NCBI GenBank assembly: GCA_020636315.1
Contig: JACJYA010000029.1
Span: forward strand, 1 to 25,715
Direction: 5' to 3'
From: Lewinellaceae bacterium
GTDB lineage: Bacteria > Bacteroidota > Bacteroidia > Chitinophagales > Saprospiraceae
Length of the DNA: 25,715 nt
This document shows, piece after piece, positions 1-5,682 of the stretch (its first letter is position 1; each line of letters opens with the position of its first letter). The translations under genes and the position numbers were made by a program. The notes beneath the pieces are model-generated. The model was not told the DNA's origin, did no database searches, and worked only from the letters and a program-made list of their open reading frames with translations.

Positions 1-37
1 TGTCAACCATTCCCAAAAGAGGGAAAATAAGAAATCT

Positions 38-68
38 ATAACTATTAAATTTGCCGTAGGCGCGCCAC
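38..68 (+). repeat. Left inverted repeat of the IS110-family element
   Basis: Positions 47-68 are a perfect 22-bp inverted match to 1657-1678, with the core GCCGTAGGCGCGCCAC. The match continues outward imperfectly: ATAACT at 38-43 faces AGTTAT at 1681-1686 with a one-base length difference in an A/T stretch. This is longer than the short subterminal repeats usually seen in IS1111-type IS110 elements. Confidence 0.85.
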
Positions 69-241
69 AAGGCCGCACAATCCATGGTGGCATGCCCCCG
101 CATTGCTGTCTGGTTGGGGCCAGGCGCAGAAAAAAGAATTGGCGAATGCTGGCTTTGCCAGTATATCCCGTTGGTGTGGCTTAAGCCTTGTAAGCCTGCC
201 CCTGGCGCTGCCTACTTATTTGTTCGGTAAATTTAGTAGTT
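69..241 (+). ncRNA. Candidate bridge-RNA region of the IS110 element
   Basis: This is the non-coding left end between the terminal repeat and the transposase start. In IS110-group elements a guide (bridge) RNA of roughly this length is encoded here. Visible structure: an 8-bp hairpin at 146-153/157-164 with a TTT loop (one G-T pair) and a perfect 10-bp palindrome GGCTTAAGCC at 178-187. I could not identify target- or donor-binding loops, so this rests mainly on position and family knowledge. No convincing protein is encoded here. Confidence 0.35.
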
Positions 242-1060
242 ATGGCAAAGAAAGCAAAGCAGCCCGTCATTTCGATGCCGGTGGTGAACCATCATGCAGC
301 CGGTATCGATGTTGGAGGTAGGTTCCACATGGTATGCCCTCGGCAAGGGGAAGTACAACGCTTTGGTGTTGTGACACAAGAGCTACACCGCTTGGCGCAT
401 TACCTTCAGGAGCAAGGGGTCAAAAGTGTAGCCATGGAAAGCACTGGTTATCATTGGAAGCCTTTGTTCTTGCTGCTGCAAGACTATGGATTTGAAACCA
501 TACTGGTTAATGCCCGGCACATCAAAAATGTCAAGGGCCGTAAGACAGATGTGGTGGATAGCCAGTGGATACAGCTGCTCCACAGCCTGGGGTTGCTCGA
601 CGCCAGCTTTCAGCTTGACAACTTAACCGAAGAGTTGCGCCAATATACCCGCCAGCGGCGTTATCTGGTGGAACAGCGCTCCAAGTTTGTCAATAAGATG
701 CATGCTGCCCTGGTACAAATGAATATCCAATTGGGTACGGTGCTAAGTGATTTGACAGGCAAATCCGGACAGGCCATTATCCAAGCCATCCTTCAAGGGC
801 AAAGGGATGGCAAAGCCTTGGCCCAACTGGCGGATTGGCGGGTTAAAGCCAGCCAGGAGCAAATCGAACAAGCTCTGGAAGGCAACTGGCGTGAAGAACT
901 GCTCTTTGAGTTGGAGCAGTGCTATGAATTGTACCATGTTTTCGGGCAGAAGATTGCCAAGTGCGACGAACGTATCGAGCAATTGCTGCAAACGGAAACC
1001 GTTAACCAAGGCGTAGCGCAAGAGCCTTATCCCGGTAAAAAAAAAACGGCAGAAGAATGA
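242..1060 (+). CDS. IS110-family transposase, N-terminal part (DEDD domain), frame-interrupted
   Basis: This ORF encodes the RuvC-like catalytic domain of an IS110 transposase, which acts as a recombinase on the element ends guided by the element's RNA. Visible motifs are GIDVGG (Asp at about residue 23), AMESTGYHW (Glu at about 66) and GRKTDVVDSQW (two Asp at about 103-106), the DEDD set. A long helical linker follows. The ORF continues to the run of ten A at 1037-1046 and then stops at TGA (1058-1060) after only four more codons. The missing serine domain lies immediately downstream in another frame. Removing one A would give a single protein of about 448 residues, a normal family size. The ATG at 242 directly precedes the typical basic N-terminus. 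It is either a pseudogene fragment or the first product of a programmed slippage event. Confidence 0.85.
   Translation: MAKKAKQPVISMPVVNHHAAGIDVGGRFHMVCPRQGEVQRFGVVTQELHRLAHYLQEQGVKSVAMESTGYHWKPLFLLLQDYGFETILVNARHIKNVKGRKTDVVDSQWIQLLHSLGLLDASFQLDNLTEELRQYTRQRRYLVEQRSKFVNKMHAALVQMNIQLGTVLSDLTGKSGQAIIQAILQGQRDGKALAQLADWRVKASQEQIEQALEGNWREELLFELEQCYELYHVFGQKIAKCDERIEQLLQTETVNQGVAQEPYPGKKKTAEE
1037..1046 (+). other. Run of ten A at the transposase frame junction
   Basis: Ten consecutive A follow GGT within the transposase. The upstream frame reads Gly-Lys-Lys-Lys and stops soon after. Dropping one A joins the two halves of the transposase exactly. Such runs are known sites of polymerase slippage and of programmed frameshifting in other insertion sequences, and also of replication or sequencing length errors. 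Confidence 0.7.
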
Positions 1061-1082
1061 CCCGGCATTCGATGTAGCCACC

Positions 1083-1586
1083 TTGTTTTACCAGCTATCG
1101 GGAGTAGATTTTGCAGCTATAGGAGGAGTCAGTAATTCCACTTTACTGAGCTTATTTTCAGAAGTGGGTTGGAGGCTGGACAAATTCCCCTCTGAGAAGC
1201 ACTTCTGCTCTTGGCTAAACCTGGCCCCACAGCCTAAAGTGTCGGGAGGAAAAGTCCTCTCCACCAAAACCCCAAAAAAGAAAAACCGGGCAGCCGATGC
1301 TTTGCGTTTGGCAGCCAACACTATCGGCAACTCGCCTTCTCATCCCTTGTATGCCTTCTTCCAAGGGCAACTACGCAAGAAGGGAAGGCCCCATGCCATA
1401 GTGGCAACTGCTCACAAGTTGGCCGTTATCTTTTACCACATGGTCACTCGACAGGAGCCATTCAATTATATGTCTTCTGAGGAGTACCAGGAAAAAAGGC
1501 GGCAACAGAGCCTACGGGCAGCCAGAAAAATCATCGGTAAACATCAATTCTCCCTCGAGGAGCTTGGCTTAGAAGCCTCTTCCTGA
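1083..1586 (+). pseudogene. IS110-family transposase, C-terminal part (serine/Tnp2 domain), out of frame
   Basis: This is the C-terminal half of the transposase in the 242-1060 ORF. It contains a helix-hairpin-helix-like GVDFAAIGGVSN stretch and the Tnp2 signature SWLNLAPQPKVSGGK, whose serine before GGK is the family's second catalytic residue. A basic Arg/Lys-rich segment and a C-terminal helix follow. The frame is open back to the run of ten A at 1037-1046, and the upstream residues RQKNDPAFDVATL fit the family linker, so the TTG at 1083 is unlikely to be a real start. It would be translated only after a +1 change of frame or after transcript slippage at the A run. Otherwise it is the dead end of a broken gene. 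Confidence 0.8.
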
Positions 1587-1656
1587 CGGCGATGGAAAGA
1601 AGCTTGACGGGCCAGCTTTAGGCTCTGCGGGGGTAGTGCTTCGCTTTGCCCTTGGG

Positions 1657-1686
1657 GTGGCGCGCCTACGGCAAATTTTTAGTTAT
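1657..1686 (-). repeat. Right inverted repeat of the IS110-family element
   Basis: Positions 1657-1678 are the perfect inverted counterpart of 47-68, and AGTTAT at 1681-1686 extends the match. It lies 70 bp after the transposase stop codon. The 92 bp between this repeat and the glmM stop (1687-1778) are A/T-rich and contain nothing I recognise. Confidence 0.85.
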
Positions 1687-1778
1687 TGGTGTGGATTGCT
1701 GCCAGATGTGGAACCCCATCACTCTAACAATTCAGCCATTCAACAATCTAACATTTAACCATTAAGCCCAAGCAGGAG

Positions 1779-3191
1779 TCAAGCCTCCTGCCCCAGTATT
1801 TCCTCCATCGCCGATTTCATCTCATCGGCCAGCTGTTGAGCAGCTTCCGGGCTGTCGCTTTCCGAATAGATCCGGATGATGGGTTCGGTGTTGGATTTTC
1901 GCAGGTGTGCCCATCCGTTCTCAAAGTCGATCTTCAGTCCGTCGATGGTACTATAATCTTCCCCGCTGAAGCGCTTTTCCAGTTCCTCCAGAAGAAGATC
2001 CACATCGATCTCCGGGCGCAGGGCCACCTTGTCCTTAACCATGTAATAATCGGGGTAAGCCTGCCGCAATTTGCTGGCTGCCTGCCCGGATTGGGCGAGG
2101 TGCGTCAGAAAAATGGCCAGGCCGGCCAGAGCATCGCGCCCGTAGTGCAGCCCCGGCACGATAACGCCGCCGTTGCCCTCGCCTCCGATGACGGCGTTCA
2201 CCTCCTTCATTTTTTCCACTACATTCACTTCTCCCACTGCACTGGCGAAATACTGCCCTCCGTGGCGGCGCGTCACATCCCGCAAAGCCCGGGTGGACGA
2301 GAGGTTAGACACCGTATTGCCCGGTTGTTGCTGGAGGATGTAGTCGGCAACCGCCACCAGCGTATATTCTTCTCCGAAAAGGCTGCCATCTTCACACACC
2401 AGGGCCAGGCGGTCCACGTCAGGGTCAACGGCGACGCCCAGGGCGGCTTGTTCCCGGGTTACGGCCCGGCAGAGTTCCTGCAGGTGCTGAGGCAGCGGCT
2501 CGGGGTTGTGCGCAAAGCGGCCGTTGGGTTCTCCGTTGAGCAGGATGGCCTCACAGCCGAGCGCCTCCAGTAAAGGAGGAAGCGCCAGAGACCCCGTGCT
2601 GTTTATACAGTCAACCACCACTTTATATCCCTGCCTGCGCACCAATGAGGCATCGACGTAAGGGAGGGACAGTATCTTTTCCAGATGGTACTGAATGTAC
2701 CCCTCACCTCGCTGATAAGCCCCCAGCCGGCCCACTTCGGCAAAACTGATGTTCCCGGAATCCAGCAGCCGAAGGAGCGCCTCTCCATCAGCCTGTGAGA
2801 TAAATTCCCCTTTGTGGTTGAGAAATTTCAGCGCGTTCCAGTTCTCCGGATTGTGGCTGGCTGTGATGATAATACCGGCGCCGGCCTTTTCCGCCGGCAC
2901 GGCCATTTCCACGGTAGGGGTTGTAGATGGGCCGAGGTCCACCACATCGATTCCCAGCCCGGCCAGCGTGGAAGAAACCAGCTGGCTGACCATCGGCCCC
3001 GATATGCGCCCGTCTCTGCCGATAACAACTTTGGGAGCAGCGCCGTTTTCCAGCAGCCAGCACCCAAAAGCGGCGGTGAACTCCACAACGTCTCTGGGCG
3101 TGAGGTTATCGCCCGCTTTTCCCCCTATGGTGCCCCGGATACCCGAGATGGATTTAATCAGTGTCAATGCTCGTTTTTTTAGTTTCTGCAA
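1779..3191 (-). CDS. glmM: Phosphoglucosamine mutase
   Basis: GlmM converts glucosamine-6-phosphate to glucosamine-1-phosphate, supplying UDP-GlcNAc for peptidoglycan and lipid A in the cytoplasm. The 470-residue product shows the four landmarks of the alpha-D-phosphohexomutase fold: the phosphoserine loop TASHNPENWNALK (110-122, Ser112), the metal loop DPDVDR (256-261), the sugar-binding GEGNGG (337-342) and the phosphate-binding RKSNTEPIIRIY (431-442). Family members in this phylum usually begin close to TLIKSISGIRGTIGG. The TTG codon at 3167 would give exactly such a start, so the eight residues from the ATG at 3191 may not be translated. A -7 box at 3224-3231 is compatible with either start. 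A 7-bp hairpin (1772-1778/1785-1791) carries the stop codon in its loop but has no T-tract. Gene identity is secure. GlmM versus a phosphomannomutase is decided by the overall sequence style and is less certain. Confidence 0.92.
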   Translation of the reverse strand: MQKLKKRALTLIKSISGIRGTIGGKAGDNLTPRDVVEFTAAFGCWLLENGAAPKVVIGRDGRISGPMVSQLVSSTLAGLGIDVVDLGPSTTPTVEMAVPAEKAGAGIIITASHNPENWNALKFLNHKGEFISQADGEALLRLLDSGNISFAEVGRLGAYQRGEGYIQYHLEKILSLPYVDASLVRRQGYKVVVDCINSTGSLALPPLLEALGCEAILLNGEPNGRFAHNPEPLPQHLQELCRAVTREQAALGVAVDPDVDRLALVCEDGSLFGEEYTLVAVADYILQQQPGNTVSNLSSTRALRDVTRRHGGQYFASAVGEVNVVEKMKEVNAVIGGEGNGGVIVPGLHYGRDALAGLAIFLTHLAQSGQAASKLRQAYPDYYMVKDKVALRPEIDVDLLLEELEKRFSGEDYSTIDGLKIDFENGWAHLRKSNTEPIIRIYSESDSPEAAQQLADEMKSAMEEILGQEA

Positions 3192-3223
3192 GTTGGATAC
3201 ACAACCGTTCCGGACTTGCGCTA

Positions 3224-3231
3224 CAAAAATA
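3224..3231 (-). promoter_or_regulatory. Probable -7 box of the glmM promoter
   Basis: On the minus strand this reads TATTTTTG, a perfect match to the Bacteroidota -7 consensus TAnnTTTG, 33 bp upstream of the ATG at 3191. I see no clear TTTG at the expected -33 position, so only the -7 element supports the call. Confidence 0.45.
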
Positions 3232-3275
3232 GGAAATTATTTGTACGGGCTCGCGATATCCTTACCCCACAGGGT

Positions 3276-3306
3276 TTTGGAAACCCCTTTTACCGGGGTA
3301 TATTTG
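3276..3306 (+). promoter_or_regulatory. Promoter of the methyltransferase-PAP2-ZIP cluster
   Basis: TTTG at 3276-3279 is followed after 19 nt by TATATTTG at 3299-3306. Both boxes match the Bacteroidota housekeeping promoter (TTTG-N17-23-TAnnTTTG) exactly. Transcription would start near 3313, leaving a leader of about 75 nt before the ATG at 3390. Confidence 0.7.
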
Positions 3307-3316
3307 CCCGGTAAAA
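3288..3316 (+). promoter_or_regulatory. Perfect 10-bp-arm dyad around the -7 box (operator candidate)
   Basis: TTTTACCGGG (3288-3297) and CCCGGTAAAA (3307-3316) are perfect inverted repeats separated by nine bases. Those nine bases hold all but the first base pair of the -7 box, TATATTTG. A dimeric regulator bound here would block the promoter. An overlapping pairing (3263-3268 with 3295-3300, enclosing GGGTTT/AAACCC at 3272-3277/3281-3286) competes with it. I cannot name a regulator. Confidence 0.5.
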
Positions 3317-3389
3317 TTCCGGCGTTCATACAACGGCCGGCAAAACAAGACGAATGGTGAAACACATATCATCTAAAAAAGAGGAGGGA

Positions 3390-4127
3390 ATGGCTCCGGC
3401 AAAATGGTATGAAAACTGGTTTGACTCGCCCTACTATCACATTCTTTACAAGAACCGGGACGAATCTGAGGCGGAGGGGTTTATAGACCGGTTGCTGGAC
3501 ATCCTTTCGCCCGCTCCGGAGGCCCGCATTCTGGACCTGGCCTGCGGCCGGGGGCGCTACTCGCGGCATCTGGCGGATAAAGGCTATGACGTGACCGGAG
3601 TGGACCTTTCGGTACAAAGCATCACTTTTGCCCGGCAGTTTGAAAGGGATAACCTTTCCTTTTTCACTCACGACATGCGCCTTCCTTTCCGATCAAATTA
3701 TTTTGACTTTATCTTCAACTTTTTCACCAGTTTCGGGTATTTCGATAAGGAGAAGGATGACCTTAAGACCCTGAAGAACGTTGCCACAGGGCTGCGCAGG
3801 AATGGGGTTTTTATTCTTGATTTTTTCAACTCGGCCTACGTGATCAACCACCTGACAGGGAAAGAAGAAAAGGAAATCGACGGCATCCATTTCAGGATAC
3901 ACAAAAGAGTAGAAGGCCGGCATGTATTCAAAACGATCGATTTCCGGGATAAGGGAAAAGACTGGCATTTCGAAGAGCGGGTCCGCCTGTTTATGCCTGA
4001 AGATTTTGAACGGCTTTTCAACGCAGCCGGGCTGCACATATACAAAACTTATGGCGATTACCAACTCCGGCCTTTTAACCTGGATAAAAGCCCGCGGCTG
4101 ATCATAGCCGCCCAACCACAGCAGTGA
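3390..4127 (+). CDS. Class I SAM-dependent methyltransferase, substrate unknown
   Basis: A 245-residue cytoplasmic Rossmann-fold methyltransferase. Motif I is ILDLACGRGRYSRHLA (Gly-rich loop at about residues 49-55), followed by VTGVDLS with the acidic residue that binds the SAM ribose, then an FDFIFNFFTSFGYF stretch at the motif IV position. The C-terminal half is rich in aromatic residues and should hold the substrate site, which I cannot assign. I chose the ATG at 3390 because AGGAGG precedes it at 3382-3387, although the spacing is only 2 nt, and because the remembered family pattern begins near W-x-x-W-F-x-S-P-Y-Y. An in-frame ATG at 3354 would add 12 residues. The stop overlaps the next ATG (TGATG), so the PAP2 gene is probably translationally coupled. 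Confidence 0.85.
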   Translation: MAPAKWYENWFDSPYYHILYKNRDESEAEGFIDRLLDILSPAPEARILDLACGRGRYSRHLADKGYDVTGVDLSVQSITFARQFERDNLSFFTHDMRLPFRSNYFDFIFNFFTSFGYFDKEKDDLKTLKNVATGLRRNGVFILDFFNSAYVINHLTGKEEKEIDGIHFRIHKRVEGRHVFKTIDFRDKGKDWHFEERVRLFMPEDFERLFNAAGLHIYKTYGDYQLRPFNLDKSPRLIIAAQPQQ

Positions 4128-4705
4128 TGCTCAATGAATTGATACATCTGGATCATCAGCTTTTCCATCTGATCAACGGAGAATGGCACCATCCCTGGAT
4201 CGATGCAATCATGCCACTCTGGCGGGATAAAAAGACGTGGATCCCCTTTTACGCCCTGATGGCCGCTTTCCTGTTCTATAAATATCAGTGGAAGGGGGTA
4301 GTTCTGGTAGCTGCCGTCGGCCTGACGGTTGGCCTGGCCGATATCATGAGCAGCAAGGTGCTGAAAAAGAACGTTGAACGCCTGCGCCCCTGCCAGAACA
4401 CCGAGGTTCGGGCGGAAGCCCGCCTTTTGGTGGGTTGCGGCCACAGCTACAGCTTTACCTCCTCTCACGCCGCCAACCATTTTGCCCTCGCTACGTTTCT
4501 CGCCCTTACGCTGGGCCGGGCCTACCGGCGCATGCGCCTGCCGCTGCTGCTCTGGGCAGCCAGCATTGCTTACGGGCAGGTTTATGTCGGGGTTCATTAC
4601 CCGCTGGATGTCCTCTTCGGCGCCCTTACAGGGATATTGATTGCGTATATAATGGCAAAAGTTTACCTTCGCTGGGATGCCGTGCGGATTGCATTTTCCG
4701 GATAG
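4127..4705 (+). CDS. PAP2-family membrane phosphatase
   Basis: A 192-residue membrane protein of the type-2 phosphatidic acid phosphatase superfamily, which removes phosphate from lipid phosphates such as undecaprenyl diphosphate or phosphatidyl glycerophosphate. It has several hydrophobic segments (about 38-52, 57-72, 117-132, 139-156, 163-178) and the three motifs in order: K-x6-RP (Lys80, Arg87, Pro88), the TSSH counterpart of PSGH (111-114), and GQVYVGVHYPLD with His157 and Asp161. The arginine of the third motif (SR-x5-H) is replaced by Gln151. I recall this substitution in other proteins of this phylum, so it need not mean loss of activity. The ATG at 4127 shares a base with the upstream stop. 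A GTG at 4124 is the only nearby alternative. The substrate cannot be told from the sequence. Confidence 0.85.
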   Translation: MLNELIHLDHQLFHLINGEWHHPWIDAIMPLWRDKKTWIPFYALMAAFLFYKYQWKGVVLVAAVGLTVGLADIMSSKVLKKNVERLRPCQNTEVRAEARLLVGCGHSYSFTSSHAANHFALATFLALTLGRAYRRMRLPLLLWAASIAYGQVYVGVHYPLDVLFGALTGILIAYIMAKVYLRWDAVRIAFSG

Positions 4706-4747
4706 GGGGCAAACCTTTTTCAGGACGAGCGCCAAATAATACAATCA

Positions 4748-5488
4748 ATGGCCATTTGGGAATACCTGTTGCTCTTTTTCTGTGTTTTGCTTGGCGGAGC
4801 ACTGGCCTTCTGGTTTCATGGCCGGGCGCAAACCACCCTGAAACTGGCTCTTTCATTCAGCGGCGCCTACCTGTTGGGGATCACGGTCCTGCACCTCATG
4901 CCGGGAGCCTTTTCCGTCCCTCAGGCATCCGCCGGGTTTTGGATACTTGGAGGATTTCTGGTTCAGTTAATCCTGGAGCAACTGACCCAGGGAGTAGAGC
5001 ACGGGCACATTCATATTCACGAACACAGCGGTTCGGCAATGGCGGTGCAGGTCATGATCGGCCTCTCGGTACACGCATTCCTGGAAGGGATGCCGCTGAG
5101 CCATTACGACAGTTTCCACGCCATGCAGCACGACAGCACCCATGGCGGGCACGGGCACCTGCTGATCGGCATTGTATTGCACAAACTTCCGGCGGCTTTT
5201 GCCCTGGTCTCCCTGCTGCTCCTCTCCCACTTTCGAAAAATAACAGTATGGATATGCCTGGCGCTTTTCTCGGCAATGTCGCCCAGCGGCGCACTAGTGG
5301 CCGGAAGCTTCCCGCTCAGCCAGGAAGCCATGGCCAACCTGCTGGGTTTTGTCATCGGCTCCTTCCTCCACATTGCCACTACCATTCTTTTCGAAGCGGA
5401 TGACAACCGGCAACATCATGTTTCCTGGGCAAAAATGGGAGTGATCCTGCTCGGTATCGGGCTTGCAGTCCTTTCCGGAATGCTTTAA
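4748..5488 (+). CDS. ZIP-family divalent metal transporter
   Basis: A 246-residue inner-membrane protein of the ZIP family, which moves zinc, iron or related divalent metals into the cytoplasm. About eight hydrophobic segments are visible. The two signature helices contain SVHAFLEGMPLS (His109, Glu113) and GIVLHKLPAAFAL (His145), the metal-coordinating residues of transmembrane helices 4 and 5. Histidine-rich loops occur at 85-93 (HGHIHIHEH) and 124-137, as is usual for metal sensing or capture in this family. The gene starts 42 bp after the PAP2 gene and likely shares its transcript. Metal specificity is not visible. Nothing connects it functionally to the two upstream genes beyond shared orientation. 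Confidence 0.88.
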   Translation: MAIWEYLLLFFCVLLGGALAFWFHGRAQTTLKLALSFSGAYLLGITVLHLMPGAFSVPQASAGFWILGGFLVQLILEQLTQGVEHGHIHIHEHSGSAMAVQVMIGLSVHAFLEGMPLSHYDSFHAMQHDSTHGGHGHLLIGIVLHKLPAAFALVSLLLLSHFRKITVWICLALFSAMSPSGALVAGSFPLSQEAMANLLGFVIGSFLHIATTILFEADDNRQHHVSWAKMGVILLGIGLAVLSGML

Positions 5489-5682
5489 AAAGGGCCAAAG
5501 TGGGGAAGGAAAAAGCAAGAATCCTGCCATTACCTGAGAATCAGATTTTTATTGAAACTCCTTATTGTCAACTCAAAGCCAGATGGAATAATTTTAAGTT
5601 AAGGCTAGGTTAATTCCATTGAAAAATCGTTATTTTGGACCACAGAACCGAATAATTTTTTTGAACCAGATAGGCAAATAGC

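Larger units (their letters stand above)
38..1686 (+). mobile_element. IS110-family insertion sequence
   Basis: The element carries a transposase with an N-terminal DEDD (RuvC-like) domain and a C-terminal serine domain, which together define the IS110 family. The limits are set by long inverted repeats at 38-68 and 1657-1686. Between the left repeat and the transposase lie about 170 nt of non-coding DNA. Between the transposase stop and the right repeat lie about 70 nt. I see no target duplication, as expected for this family. The true recombination ends may lie a few bases outside or inside the repeats, because IS1111-type members have subterminal repeats. The transposase reading frame is interrupted, so activity is uncertain. 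Confidence 0.8.

Noticed and set aside
103..321. 72-codon + strand ORF in the left end of the insertion sequence
   Set aside because: Overlaps the transposase start out of frame and covers the structured non-coding end. No family features.
1772..1791. 7-bp hairpin at the glmM stop codon
   Set aside because: Lacks a T-tract on the transcribed strand. Too weak to call a terminator.
1836..2573. 245-codon + strand ORF
   Set aside because: Antisense to glmM, whose catalytic and metal motifs are intact. The translation resembles no protein I know.
4435..5403. 322-codon + strand ORF
   Set aside because: Out-of-frame shadow spanning the PAP2 and ZIP genes, rich in Arg, Pro and Gly as expected for a wrong frame.
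5631..5637. TATTTTG upstream of the TonB-dependent receptor gene
   Set aside because: One base short of TAnnTTTG and without a TTTG at the right distance, so not called as a promoter.
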